NCBI GenBank assembly: GCA_050694175.1
Contig: JBOGXA010000007.1
Span: forward strand, 1 to 64,000
Direction: 5' to 3'
Length of the DNA: 64,000 bases
Source of the DNA: JBOGXA01 sp050694175
Lineage (GTDB): Bacteria > Actinomycetota > CADDZG01 > WHSQ01
Shown: piece after piece, positions 15,979 through 25,474 of the stretch
Position numbering within the stretch: the stretch's first letter is position 1
Layout of the letters: every line of letters starts with the position of its first letter
Notes under the pieces: model-generated
Told to the model about the DNA's origin: nothing
Database searches by the model: none
What the model saw: the letters and a program-made list of their open reading frames with translations, nothing else
Program-made: the position numbers and the translations under genes

Positions 15979-16861
15979 GGGACGCGCCGTCCTGGTCATG
16001 GCGTACGGAACGCCGCGAGGACCGGACGACGTCGAGGCCTACTACACCGACATCCGCCGCGGACGGCCGCCACCTCCCGAGCTGCTCGCCGACCTGCAGC
16101 AACGCTACCGGGCGATCGGCGGCTCTCCGCTGCTCGAGATCACTCAGGCCCAGGCGAGCGGGCTTGGTGAGCGCCTGAGTATCCCGACATATCTGGGACA
16201 GAAGCACGCGGCCCCGTTCATAGCCGATGCCGTCGGCGCCATGGCGAAGGACAACGTCGATCGTGCGGTAGGTCTCGTACTCGCTCCCCACTATTCCAAG
16301 ATGAGTGTCGGTGACTACAGGCGCCGGGCGCTCGATGCAGCGACACAGGGTGGGTGGACAGGCCGGCTCGAGGTCGTCGAGAGCTGGCACCTCGAGCCCG
16401 GCTACGTCACGCTTCTTGCCCGGGCGGTAAAGACGGCAGTGGCAGAGACGGTGCCCGATGCGACGGTGGTCTTCAGCGCGCACAGCCTGCCCGAGCGCAT
16501 CCTGGAGGCCGGCGACCCCTATCCGGATCAGGTGCACCAAACCGCCGAGGCGGTAGCGAGCGCTTGTTCGCTTACGAACTGGACCGTTGGATGGCAGAGC
16601 GCGGGACGCACCACCGAGAAGTGGCTTGGTCCAACCATCCTCGAGGTGATGGAACGTGAGGCCGCGCACGGCGCGCCGGCAGTCATCATTTGTCCCTGTG
16701 GATTCGTGTCCGATCACCTGGAAGTGCTCTACGACGTCGACATCGAGGCCGCACAATCTGCCAAGAAGCTCGGAATCGGTTTCGGCCGCACCGCCATGCC
16801 GAACGATGAGCCCGACTTCCTCGACATACTCGCAACCGTTGTTCGACGCGCCCTGAACTGA
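15962..16861 (+). CDS. hemH: Coproporphyrin ferrochelatase
   Basis: CpfC/HemH inserts iron into coproporphyrin III in the coproporphyrin-dependent pathway. The 299-residue product has the metal-site His in LAPHYSKMSVGDY and the segments VFSAHSLPERI and PCGFVSDHLEVLYDVD. The C-terminal cysteines that bind a [2Fe-2S] cluster in many actinobacterial enzymes are absent here. The ATG at 15962 lies inside the end of hemE (17-base overlap). Context with cgoX and hemQ decides the coproporphyrin route. Confidence 0.93.
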   Translation: MTELHEGRAVLVMAYGTPRGPDDVEAYYTDIRRGRPPPPELLADLQQRYRAIGGSPLLEITQAQASGLGERLSIPTYLGQKHAAPFIADAVGAMAKDNVDRAVGLVLAPHYSKMSVGDYRRRALDAATQGGWTGRLEVVESWHLEPGYVTLLARAVKTAVAETVPDATVVFSAHSLPERILEAGDPYPDQVHQTAEAVASACSLTNWTVGWQSAGRTTEKWLGPTILEVMEREAAHGAPAVIICPCGFVSDHLEVLYDVDIEAAQSAKKLGIGFGRTAMPNDEPDFLDILATVVRRALN

Positions 16862-16890
16862 GCCGGGAGCCCGCCAGGGATGGTGGACCA

Positions 16891-18267
16891 GTGAGCGACA
16901 CAGTCGCAGTCGTGGGAGGTGGCATCACCGGGCTGTCCGCGGCGCTGACTCTTTCCCGAGCGCTTCCCCCCGATGTGGGCGTGACGGTGATCGAGGCGAG
17001 GGATCGGCTGGGTGGGGTGATCCGCACGGATCATGCAGGAGGGGCACTCATCGAGGCTGGACCCGACTGGTTTGTCACGCATCGCCCGGAAGCCGTCGAG
17101 CTGTGCACCGACCTTGGGTTGGAAGGCGATCTCGTGGCCCCTGCTGTGAGCGGCATCCAGATATGGTCCCGGGGGCAGCTCCGGCCGCTTCCCGACGGAT
17201 TCGTGCGCGGTATCCCCTCATCGGCCCGTGACATCTTGGGCTGCGACCACCTCTCGCTCGCCGGACGCGTGCGCGCGCTTGCAGACCTCGGGTGGCCGCG
17301 CCGGCTGGCAAACGGCGATAGGTCGATCGGCGACTTCGTTCGGCGCCGATTCGGTCGGGAAGTGCTCGAGCGGCTCGTCGACCCCATACTCGCCGCGTCG
17401 AGATCGGGCGCGGCCGACGAGATGAGCCTTGCCGCCGGGGCCCCCGAGATCGATGCCGCGGCGCGCTCGCGCCGAAGCGTCATGCGTGCCCTTAGTGCCA
17501 ACCGGGAAGCCGGCCCGGCCCCCGGTTTCCTCGGAATCCGCGGTGGGATGCAGCGGCTCATCGACGCGCTGCGCAAGGAGTTGAGAGCAGCGGAGGTTCG
17601 AACCGGTACCGCCGTGGTCGGTCTCGCCGGGGGCGATACCGGATACGCGGTGAAGGTTGCAGATGGATCAAGACTGACCGCGCGCGGGGTTGTTCTCGCG
17701 GTGCCGGCCTATGCGGCCGCGGCCCTGCTCACAGAACTGGATGCCGAGGCTGCGCGTCTGCTGGGCGGCATCGAGTACGCGCCCGCGGGGGTGATCGGGC
17801 TCGTCTACCCACCCGGTGCCGTCACGGTGCCGGCCGGTCCAAGCGGGTTCCTGGTCCCTAGCTCCGAGAAACGGGTATTGGCCGCGTGCGCGTGGTTCTC
17901 TTCCAAGTGGCGGCACTCAACTCCCCCGCATGGCGGGACCGTGGTGCGCTGTTTCGTCGGCGGGGGCGGGCTCGAGTTGCCGGACGACGATCTGGCCGGC
18001 GCGGTCCAGGCCGAGCTCGCAGCGGCCGCGGGCATCGACGCCGATCCCGGGACCGTGCACATCGTGCGATGGGACCGCGCCCTGCCGGTGTACGCGGTCG
18101 GGCACCTCGACCGCGTGGCGGCGGTGCGCCGGGCCCTGAGGCGCCATCGCCGGCTCGCCGTTGCCGGAGCCGGCTACGAGGGGTCGGGCCTGCCGGCGTG
18201 CATTGCAGCGGGGCGTGAGGCCGCGCTCGGCATTGCCGCCACTCTCAACGACACCGTCCGCCGGTAG
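16891..18267 (+). CDS. cgoX: Coproporphyrinogen III oxidase (CgoX, HemY type)
   Basis: A FAD-dependent oxidase of 458 residues that makes coproporphyrin III from coproporphyrinogen III. The N-terminal dinucleotide-binding motif is VAVVGGGITGLSAAL followed by VIEARDRLGGVIRT; GPDWF comes next, and the C-terminal FAD motif is VAGAGYEGSGLPACIAAG. The start is GTG. It follows hemH after 29 bases and precedes hemQ by 29 bases. Older annotations would call it protoporphyrinogen oxidase; a neighbouring ChdC supports the coproporphyrin substrate. Confidence 0.93.
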   Translation: MSDTVAVVGGGITGLSAALTLSRALPPDVGVTVIEARDRLGGVIRTDHAGGALIEAGPDWFVTHRPEAVELCTDLGLEGDLVAPAVSGIQIWSRGQLRPLPDGFVRGIPSSARDILGCDHLSLAGRVRALADLGWPRRLANGDRSIGDFVRRRFGREVLERLVDPILAASRSGAADEMSLAAGAPEIDAAARSRRSVMRALSANREAGPAPGFLGIRGGMQRLIDALRKELRAAEVRTGTAVVGLAGGDTGYAVKVADGSRLTARGVVLAVPAYAAAALLTELDAEAARLLGGIEYAPAGVIGLVYPPGAVTVPAGPSGFLVPSSEKRVLAACAWFSSKWRHSTPPHGGTVVRCFVGGGGLELPDDDLAGAVQAELAAAAGIDADPGTVHIVRWDRALPVYAVGHLDRVAAVRRALRRHRRLAVAGAGYEGSGLPACIAAGREAALGIAATLNDTVRR

Positions 18268-18296
18268 GCTGGACGAAACCAAGGAAAGGACACCTC

Positions 18297-18965
18297 GTGA
18301 CCGACGATCTGATCTTTGCCTCCTACCCCGTCTACCGGGCGATCCCCGAGCGGGTGGCCGGGCTCGATCGGGACCTCGCGGCAAAAGAGCTTACCGAGCT
18401 GCTCGACGAGTTCTCGGGCCGGGTCGACACGCGCGGTCTGTACTCGACCGCCGGGTTCGCGGCCGGCACAGATCTGATGGCGTGGTGGGTCGCTCGCTCG
18501 GCGGACGATGCCCAAGAACTGACGGTCGCCTTCCGGCGGACCCGGCTGGGGGCGGCCCTCGAGCAGACGCAGGCATTCCTCGGGCTGGTGCGCCCGGCCG
18601 AGTTCAACCCCAGCCACCTCCCCTCATTCGTTGCCGGGAAGGCTCCCAAGCGGTATCTGTGCGTCTATCCGTTTGTGCGCACACCCGACTGGTATCTGCT
18701 AGATCCGGCGGAACGGGGCAAGCTTCTGCGTGAGCACGGCGAGGCCGCGGCACCTTTCGCCGACGTCCAGGCGAACACGACGAGCGCCTTCGGCTTGGGC
18801 GACTACGAGTGGATCCTTGCCTTCGAGGCGGATACGCCCGATCGCATCGTCGACCTCATCCGCGCGCTGAGAGCGACGGAGGCGAGACGCTACACCAAGG
18901 TCGAGATCCCGTTCGTGACCGGCATCCGAAAGGACGTCGCCGAGGTGATCGCCGACCTGATCTGA
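18297..18965 (+). CDS. hemQ: Coproheme decarboxylase (ChdC/HemQ)
   Basis: The last step of the coproporphyrin route: conversion of coproheme to haem b. The 222-residue protein belongs to the chlorite dismutase family: YLCVYPFVRTPDWYLL in the middle (carrying the reactive Tyr region), REHGEAA (conserved His) and SAFGLGDYEWILAFEAD near the end. GTG start with the Shine-Dalgarno site AAGGAAAGG just upstream. A hairpin follows the stop. Confidence 0.93.
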   Translation: MTDDLIFASYPVYRAIPERVAGLDRDLAAKELTELLDEFSGRVDTRGLYSTAGFAAGTDLMAWWVARSADDAQELTVAFRRTRLGAALEQTQAFLGLVRPAEFNPSHLPSFVAGKAPKRYLCVYPFVRTPDWYLLDPAERGKLLREHGEAAAPFADVQANTTSAFGLGDYEWILAFEADTPDRIVDLIRALRATEARRYTKVEIPFVTGIRKDVAEVIADLI

Positions 18966-18975
18966 GCAAGAACTC

Positions 18976-19003
18976 AGACGCCTCTCGGAACCCCAAGGCG
19001 TCT
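18976..19003 (+). terminator. Hairpin after hemQ, likely end of the haem operon
   Basis: AGACGCCT (18976-18983) and AGGCGTCT (18996-19003) form a perfect 8-bp stem with a 12-base loop. There is no T-run after it, so termination is plausible but not certain. Two near-copies of TCTACGTA follow directly. Confidence 0.5.
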
Positions 19004-19088
19004 ACGTAATTCTACGTATTTCGATTAGCCGGCAGCGGGTCGATACACCCGTAGGCGGTCAACACGTCTCTCGTTCGGATGGAGCAAT

Positions 19089-21098
19089 TTGCGCGACGCC
19101 AGCACCCTCACGAAGTTCCTCGTCGTCAGCCTTATAGGCCTTATTTCTGCCGGGACCGCGGTCTGGTTCACGGTGAAGCCGTTTGTCCGCGCCCGCCATC
19201 TCCGGTCGATCGAACGCGAATCCGAGCTGCTGACCCGGGTGGGGGTGGGTCCCAACGTCGGCCGAACCGGACTCGCCCAACCGATCGGCCCTACGCGGGC
19301 GGGTTCCCTCGACAAGGCCCTGCGGCCCCAAATCGAGGCCGGGTCGGGATACCGGCTCAACCTGTGGAACGCGGATGGGAGGCTCCTCTACTCGACGGCC
19401 CCCGCAGCCCGTCAGGTAGGCAGGTCGTTCCGGTTGTCCCACGCCCTTAGGTCCGCGCTCGCGGGACGGGTCACGACTGTGACTCCCAAGAACGAGTCCG
19501 CACCCAATGGGGCCGTTTCCGTGTTCACGCCGTTGGTCTCCGACTCCGGCTCTCGCCGCGCCGCCGCCGTTGAGGTGCGCATGCCGTGGGAGGCGCTTGC
19601 ATCTCAGATGGACACCGACGCCAGGCGCATCACCGGATTGCTCGGAGCGTGCTTGCTGGGCCTCTGGGCGGTCATTTTGATTCTCTTCACCCGGACCTCA
19701 CGCCGGCTGTACGGCCTCCGCAACCAGGTCGAGGAGAACGAGCGTCAGGCCCTTCGCGATCCGCTGACCCACCTCCCCAATCGAACTCTCTTCCGAGATC
19801 GATTGCAGCAAGCGCTGCTGCTCGCATCGCGATCCAAGGCGGCCGTCGCCATCCTCCTGTTGGATCTCGATCACTTCAAGGAAGTTAACGACACCCTCGG
19901 CCATCATCATGGCGACCTGCTCCTCCAGCAGATCGGCCCCCGCCTCAACACGGTGCTGCGGGACTCCGACACCGTTGCGCGCCTGGGAGGAGACGAGTTC
20001 GGAATCCTGCTCGCGAACGTCCCGACTCCCAGTTCGGCCGCCCACGTCGCCGAGAAGATCATCGAATCGCTCCTGCGACCGTTCATGGTTCAGGGACTCA
20101 AACTTCATGTCGGCGCCAGCATCGGGATCGCGATCTATCCGCGGCACGGGACCAGTGCAGACACGCTGATGCAAAGAGCGGACGTCGCCATGTACATCGC
20201 GAAGAACAATGGAGGCGGTTACGAGCAATACATCCCCGAGCGCGACGACTACAGCGCTGCGAAGCTGGCAATGGGAACCGAGCTTCGTTACGCGATAGAC
20301 GGCAACGAACTGGTGCTTTACTACCAACCCAAAGTGCATCTGCGCACGGGCCGGGTGCAGGGCGTTGAGGCACTCGTCCGCTGGGATCATCCTCAGAAGG
20401 GTCTGGTCGCGCCCGACGATTTCATCGGCCTCGCAGAACGGGCCGGACTCATGGACCAGCTCACCATGCTCGTCCTCAACCGCGCCGTGCGCCAGTGCCA
20501 CGAGTGGCAACAGGAAGGCCTCGATCTGACCGTCGCCGTAAACCTTTCGGTGCGCAACCTCGACTCGACGCTACCGCGCCGAGTCGCCGCAATCCTGGAC
20601 AGGTGGGGTGTTCCTTCCGGGAAACTGGAGCTTGAGATCACGGAAGGTACCGTCATGGCGGAGCCGAATCGAGCGCGCGAGGTCCTCGAAGCACTCGATT
20701 CGATGGGCATAAAGATTGCAATCGACGACTTCGGCACCGGGCATTCGTCCCTGGCCTATCTTAAGAAGTTACCGGTGAACACACTCAAGATCGATAAGTC
20801 CTTCGTGGTGAACATGGCAAACGACGAGAACGACTTCGTGATCGTTCAGTCGACCGTCGATCTGGCCCACAACCTGGGCCTGGAGGTCGTCGCAGAGGGA
20901 GTCGAGGACGAGAACACGTGGGTCCAGCTGCGGCAGCTGGGCTGTGACCTCGCTCAAGGCTACTGGAAGGGACGGCCGGTCCCCGGCGACCAGCTTGCCT
21001 ACTCGCTGCGCATGATCGAGCTGCCGGCGACCGAGGCGTCGGACGACGGCACCGGTCTCTGGGGATCCCCTCCGTACCGCACAGCCGAATCCGCCTGA
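19089..21098 (+). CDS. Membrane-bound GGDEF-EAL cyclic di-GMP enzyme
   Basis: A 669-residue protein: membrane helix (~8-28), extracytoplasmic sensor region (~30-175), second helix (~180-200), GGDEF domain (~220-385) and EAL domain (~400-650). The cyclase site RLGGDEF is intact, and so is the RxxD product-inhibition site five residues before it. The EAL side is also complete: VEALVRW, NLSVRN, ELEITEG, IDDFGTGHSSL, VAEGVE and AQGYWKGRP. It could therefore make and break cyclic di-GMP. Start is TTG with GGAG just upstream. It follows the haem operon and converges with zwf; no functional link is evident. Confidence 0.92.
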   Translation: MRDASTLTKFLVVSLIGLISAGTAVWFTVKPFVRARHLRSIERESELLTRVGVGPNVGRTGLAQPIGPTRAGSLDKALRPQIEAGSGYRLNLWNADGRLLYSTAPAARQVGRSFRLSHALRSALAGRVTTVTPKNESAPNGAVSVFTPLVSDSGSRRAAAVEVRMPWEALASQMDTDARRITGLLGACLLGLWAVILILFTRTSRRLYGLRNQVEENERQALRDPLTHLPNRTLFRDRLQQALLLASRSKAAVAILLLDLDHFKEVNDTLGHHHGDLLLQQIGPRLNTVLRDSDTVARLGGDEFGILLANVPTPSSAAHVAEKIIESLLRPFMVQGLKLHVGASIGIAIYPRHGTSADTLMQRADVAMYIAKNNGGGYEQYIPERDDYSAAKLAMGTELRYAIDGNELVLYYQPKVHLRTGRVQGVEALVRWDHPQKGLVAPDDFIGLAERAGLMDQLTMLVLNRAVRQCHEWQQEGLDLTVAVNLSVRNLDSTLPRRVAAILDRWGVPSGKLELEITEGTVMAEPNRAREVLEALDSMGIKIAIDDFGTGHSSLAYLKKLPVNTLKIDKSFVVNMANDENDFVIVQSTVDLAHNLGLEVVAEGVEDENTWVQLRQLGCDLAQGYWKGRPVPGDQLAYSLRMIELPATEASDDGTGLWGSPPYRTAESA

Positions 21099-21115
21099 GC
21101 CGCCGCTCCTCGCGG

Positions 21116-22555
21116 TCAGTGGTCCAGGTCGGCGGGGAAGTGCCACCGGCGCGGCGCAATCAGCTCCACCGCGGCCTCGGGCCCCCACGATCCCTGGGGA
21201 TAGGAATGGAGGGGCGGAGGGCGTTCCAGAACCTCGGTGACAACCTCCCACGTCCGTTCGATGCCGTCCGCGCGCGTGAACAGGGTCCGATCGCCGAGCA
21301 ACGCGTCGTGGAGTAGCCGCTCGTACGCCTCGATCAGCTCCGAGCCGAACGATCCCTCGTAGTGGAAGTTCATGTTCGCGGGCCCGAGCTCGATGGACGG
21401 GCCGGGGATCTTGGCCAGAAAGGTGATCGAGATTCCTTCGTGGGGGCCCAGTTCGATGGTCAGGTGATCGCTGCCAAAACCCCGCGTCGCCACGTTGCGA
21501 AACATCCGTCGGGGTGGATCCCGAAACCCCAGAGTTATCGACGATCGGCTCTCTGCCATCCTCTTCCCGGTCCGCAGGTAGAACGGGATCCCCGTCCACC
21601 GCCAGTTGTCGATGAGGACGCGGGCGGCAACGAACGTTTCGGTCTCTGAGTGCGGATCGACCCCCTCGATATCCCGGTATCCGTCGTACTGCCCGCGCAC
21701 GACGTCCTCCGTCGACATCGGAACCATGGCCTCGAAAACCTTCACCTTCTCATCCAGCAGGGCCCCGGCCGTGAAGGCGGCGGGAGGATCCATCGCGACC
21801 ACGGCGAGAACCTGGAACAGGTGAGATACGACCATGTCCCGGAAGGCACCGGTCTGCTCGTAGAACGCGCTCCGGTTGGCAACGTCGAGATCCTCGGGAA
21901 CATCGATCTGCACATGATCGATGTGACTGCGGTTCCAAACAGGTTCGAACATCCCGTTGGCAAATCGAAAGGCGAAGATGTTCTGCACGGTCTCCTTGCC
22001 AAGATAGTGATCGATCCGATAGACCTGTGATTCGTCGAGGCAAGCCGTCACGGTTTCGTTGAGCCGGCGGTACGAATCGATGTCGGATCCAAACGGCTTC
22101 TCGAAGATCACACGGGCTCGTTCCCTGAGCCCGCCTGCATGCAGGCCGGCCGTTATCGGTTCGAACGCGGTGGGTGGTACCGCAAGGTAGAAGAGCCTGC
22201 GTGGCTCTCCGCCGATCTCGGCCTCGGCTCTTCGGACGGCCTGAACGGTGGCCTCCGTATTGTCCGGCCCGAAATCCGACGATACGTACGACAGGCGACG
22301 CGCGAACCCCTCCCATTCATCGTCACCGGGGCTGTGCCGCGAGAACTCACGCGTTGCTGCGAGGGCGAAACCCCTGAACTCCTCGTCGGTCATCTCGCTG
22401 CGCGCCGAGGCGATTATGCGATAGTCCTTCGGCATCAATCCCTCCGCATCGAGGTGAACCAGCGCCGGTAGGAGCTTTCGCCGGGAGAGATCCCCGTTCG
22501 CGCCGAAGACGACGATCACGTGATTCTCGGGTATCAGAGACGCGTTTTCGTTCAT
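21116..22555 (-). CDS. zwf: Glucose-6-phosphate 1-dehydrogenase
   Basis: First enzyme of the oxidative pentose phosphate pathway. The 479-residue product has the nucleotide site FGANGDLSRRKLLPAL near the start and the active-site signature RIDHYLGKETVQN. Its ATG overlaps the pgi stop (ATGA, 22552-22555), so the two are translationally coupled. The open frame extends upstream within pgi but without conserved sequence. Confidence 0.96.
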   Translation of the reverse strand: MNENASLIPENHVIVVFGANGDLSRRKLLPALVHLDAEGLMPKDYRIIASARSEMTDEEFRGFALAATREFSRHSPGDDEWEGFARRLSYVSSDFGPDNTEATVQAVRRAEAEIGGEPRRLFYLAVPPTAFEPITAGLHAGGLRERARVIFEKPFGSDIDSYRRLNETVTACLDESQVYRIDHYLGKETVQNIFAFRFANGMFEPVWNRSHIDHVQIDVPEDLDVANRSAFYEQTGAFRDMVVSHLFQVLAVVAMDPPAAFTAGALLDEKVKVFEAMVPMSTEDVVRGQYDGYRDIEGVDPHSETETFVAARVLIDNWRWTGIPFYLRTGKRMAESRSSITLGFRDPPRRMFRNVATRGFGSDHLTIELGPHEGISITFLAKIPGPSIELGPANMNFHYEGSFGSELIEAYERLLHDALLGDRTLFTRADGIERTWEVVTEVLERPPPLHSYPQGSWGPEAAVELIAPRRWHFPADLDH

Positions 22556-24090
22556 TGCTTGGCCCATTGGTTGAAGCGCTGGAACGTCGTGGACGCGACC
22601 CGGCGGCCCGCCGCCCGAAGGGCGTGTACATCTCCCTGTGCCTGCGCCGTCACCAGCCGAGCGAATCCGTAGCCCGCGCCGGGGACCGGGATGTCTTCGG
22701 CCGGGGTATCGAGGACGACGAGCGCACGCACGTCCACCGGACCACCCTTGTGCAGCTGGCCGGTGGAATGGAGATAGCGCGGGCCGAACCCCGCCGAGGT
22801 CGCCACGCCTGTACGCGTCACGAGCTTGCGGCGCGCAGCCTCGAGCGTCACCCGGGCCTCGTCGGTGGACGGGGCGAAGAGGAGCAGGGCCGACAGCTCG
22901 GGGGGGGCAAGCCCATCGAAGATGGTCTCCGGATCCTCCTCGAGCCAGCCGATTTGCTCTTCTGATTCGAGCGCCGCCCGGGCAGACGCCTTGGCCGACT
23001 CGACATCGGGCTGGTCGAACGCGTTGATGCCCATGACCGCCGATGCGACCGCAACGGCGAACTCCCACCGAAAGATCTCGGCCCCCAGAGCGCCGGAGGA
23101 GTCAACGTCGATGCGGATCACCGGGTGGCCCATCCCTGCGAGAGTCGCAACGAAATCGTTGTGTGTATCGTCGTTACCTGATCGGATGTGCACGAACGTC
23201 CGATCCCTCCCGTATGTCTCCGCGCTCACAACCGGCTCTCCGACGACGGGACTTATCCCGCGGCCCCGCTTACCGGTCGATTCCGCAACGAGCTGCTCGA
23301 CCCAATCACCAAAGGCGGCGAACGGTGGGGAGATCACAAACGTAAGCTTGTCATTTCCGCGCTCGGCGAGACGACCGAGGAGGCTACCGAGCACGGCACC
23401 CGGATTCTCCTCCGCCGGGACCGCGGCCGAACACAGCTCGGCCATCTTGCGAGCACCGCGAAGGAGCGGTGCGAGATCGACACCGAGCAGAGCGGCCGGA
23501 ACGACCCCAAAGTACGACAGCGCGGAGTACCGGCCTCCGATGTCGGGCCGGTTTGTGAACGTCGCAAGAAAGCCCTCAGCAAGCGCCAGCTGGTGGAGGG
23601 GTGTCCCGGGATCCGTGATCGCGACGAACCTGCTCCCGTCGTCGATGCGGCTTCGGAACAGCCGGTAGAGCGACGACGTCTCTACCGTCGTACCGGATTT
23701 GCTCGATACGACGAAGAGGCAACGACTCAGATCAAGCGCGGCCTCGACGCGTGCGACCTCGGCGGGATGGGTTGAATCGCACAGGACCAGCCGGCGTCCG
23801 GCTGCGACCTCCAGGGTGCGAGCGAACACCTCGGGGGCGAGCGCGGACCCTCCCATCCCCAGCAGTACGACCGTGACGGGACCCCTCCCCGCTGCGTCTT
23901 CGGCGAACGCGACCAGGTCGGACTCGGCGGCGGCCATATCGACGTGCGATTCGAGCCATCCGAGCCTGGAGGCGGGATCGTCGTCGCCCGGGCCCCAGTA
24001 GGAGGAGTCGCGCGCCCACACGCGCCGGGGGGCGTCGGGATCGATCTCCACATCGATGTTTGCGAGCGTGTAGCCCGCGATGTCGCTCAT
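22552..24090 (-). CDS. pgi: Glucose-6-phosphate isomerase (SIS-type)
   Basis: A 512-residue isomerase interconverting glucose-6-P and fructose-6-P. SIS-domain features: LLGMGGSALAPEVFART, FVVSSKSGTTVETSSLYRLF, GGRYSALSYFGVVPAALLG, and HIRSGNDDTHNDF. It resembles the isomerase found fused to transaldolase in some actinobacteria, here as a single enzyme. The ATG at 24090 has AGGAGG just upstream. It is coupled to zwf, so the pair sits at the glycolysis/pentose-phosphate branch point. Confidence 0.88.
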   Translation of the reverse strand: MSDIAGYTLANIDVEIDPDAPRRVWARDSSYWGPGDDDPASRLGWLESHVDMAAAESDLVAFAEDAAGRGPVTVVLLGMGGSALAPEVFARTLEVAAGRRLVLCDSTHPAEVARVEAALDLSRCLFVVSSKSGTTVETSSLYRLFRSRIDDGSRFVAITDPGTPLHQLALAEGFLATFTNRPDIGGRYSALSYFGVVPAALLGVDLAPLLRGARKMAELCSAAVPAEENPGAVLGSLLGRLAERGNDKLTFVISPPFAAFGDWVEQLVAESTGKRGRGISPVVGEPVVSAETYGRDRTFVHIRSGNDDTHNDFVATLAGMGHPVIRIDVDSSGALGAEIFRWEFAVAVASAVMGINAFDQPDVESAKASARAALESEEQIGWLEEDPETIFDGLAPPELSALLLFAPSTDEARVTLEAARRKLVTRTGVATSAGFGPRYLHSTGQLHKGGPVDVRALVVLDTPAEDIPVPGAGYGFARLVTAQAQGDVHALRAAGRRVASTTFQRFNQWAKQ

Positions 24091-24195
24091 CTGCCTCCTG
24101 TCCCGCGGGTACCAGGCCCCTGGTTTACCAAGTGTTTTGTCGTCCCGCATACTTGGGGAATCAGATTGCCCAATCGACTACCGGAGGAATCCCCC
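24091..24195. promoter_or_regulatory. Divergent promoter region between pgi and the lipoprotein gene
   Basis: The 105-base gap must serve both genes. It holds a small inverted repeat (ACCAGG at 24111-24116, CCTGGT at 24119-24124) that could be an operator. No clear -35/-10 pair on either strand. GGAGGAAT before 24196 is a good ribosome-binding site. Confidence 0.4.
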
Positions 24196-25347
24196 ATGCC
24201 TCGATCCCCGAGGACCCTTGCTCTTCTCGTGGCCGCCGGGCTGGCGCTCGCACAGGTGGCCTGTAGCGACCCGGCTCAGCAACAGGTGAGCGACGATCCC
24301 GAGGGCTCCCTCGACGAGGCCCTCGACAATCTCGCCGACTATCAGGGAACGAGCATCGAGTTCAGCCTGGAGGGCTCCACCGAGTCACTCACCGCGGTCT
24401 CCGAGGGCGACCTGAAGGAGGAGGACGCACAGAAGTTCTTCGACTCGTCCTTGCTGATGACAACCAAGGAGGCGGAAGAGGTCGAAGATCAGCAGGCGCA
24501 GTTCGTCTTCAACCTCGCGGGGCAGGAGAACGCGTTCGAGATGCAGACATTCGGGACGACGCTCTATGCCAGAGCCGATATCGCGGGCGCAATGGATGCT
24601 TTCGGTGCCGACCCTGCGTCGCTCGAGGCCTTCGAGCAGCAGATCGCAAGCCAGCCCGGCTTCGATTTCGTCGGACCCTTCCTCGACGGCGAATGGATAT
24701 CGATAACCGGAGCCGAGCAGTTCGCCGAGCAGTTGACCGGCAAGTCGGTCGAGGAACAGACGGCAGACCAGCAGGCAATGGCCGAGGAGCTTGCCAACTC
24801 GCTCAGGGACAACGCCGAAGTCGACGCAGGTGACGAGGAGGGTCCGGGTGGACAACTCGTCGTCACCATCCCTCTGCGCCAGTTATTCGAGGACTTCAAG
24901 GAGTTGAGCGAAGCGGCCGGGACGCTCGCATCCGGCGGCGCGCCGCTACCGGATTCAGAAGACCTGCCTGACGAGGACATCGTGCTGGACGTATGGGTCG
25001 ACGACGCTGAGATAACTCAGGTCGAGCTCAACATCACCCAGTTCGCCGATTGGGAGGGCGCCGAAGAATTCCCCGAGGGCGTAGAGGACCTGAGGTTGAG
25101 GATGACCGTCGACGAGTTCACAGGATCATTAGAGGAGCCGAACGCGGCCAGCGAAGTCGACTTTCAGGAGCTCATGGGCCTGATGATGGGGGGAGCAGCC
25201 GGGACCGGTGGTGGTTCCACCGCACCCCCCAGCGGTACCGGTGAGGTCTGCGACGAGATCGAGGCCGCCCTCGAAGGCCAGCCCGACGAAGTCATCGATC
25301 AAGCCAAGGCGCAGTACAAGGACCTCTGCCCGAACCTCGGCAACTAA
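24196..25347 (+). CDS. Secreted lipoprotein of unknown function
   Basis: The 383-residue product begins with a signal peptide: basic start (MPRSPR), hydrophobic stretch (TLALLVAAGLALA) and Cys23 after QVA, an imperfect lipobox. The rest is acidic and soluble. The last ~50 residues hold two cysteines (EVCDEIEAAL and KDLCPNLGN) that could form a disulfide, after a Gly/Ser/Thr linker. The fold may be of the LppX/LprG lipid-carrier type, but I do not recognise it firmly. ATG chosen on its GGAGG site. Confidence 0.7.
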   Translation: MPRSPRTLALLVAAGLALAQVACSDPAQQQVSDDPEGSLDEALDNLADYQGTSIEFSLEGSTESLTAVSEGDLKEEDAQKFFDSSLLMTTKEAEEVEDQQAQFVFNLAGQENAFEMQTFGTTLYARADIAGAMDAFGADPASLEAFEQQIASQPGFDFVGPFLDGEWISITGAEQFAEQLTGKSVEEQTADQQAMAEELANSLRDNAEVDAGDEEGPGGQLVVTIPLRQLFEDFKELSEAAGTLASGGAPLPDSEDLPDEDIVLDVWVDDAEITQVELNITQFADWEGAEEFPEGVEDLRLRMTVDEFTGSLEEPNAASEVDFQELMGLMMGGAAGTGGGSTAPPSGTGEVCDEIEAALEGQPDEVIDQAKAQYKDLCPNLGN

Positions 25348-25474
25348 GGACGGTGTTCGCGGCGCGTCGCTATGGCGCGCTCCTCGATTCTCGGGCGGGC
25401 CGAGGGTGAGCACGTTCGCTGCACATGCGCGACGCTTGAAACAAGTTGTGCACTGAGATGACAGAGGCAAGCGC

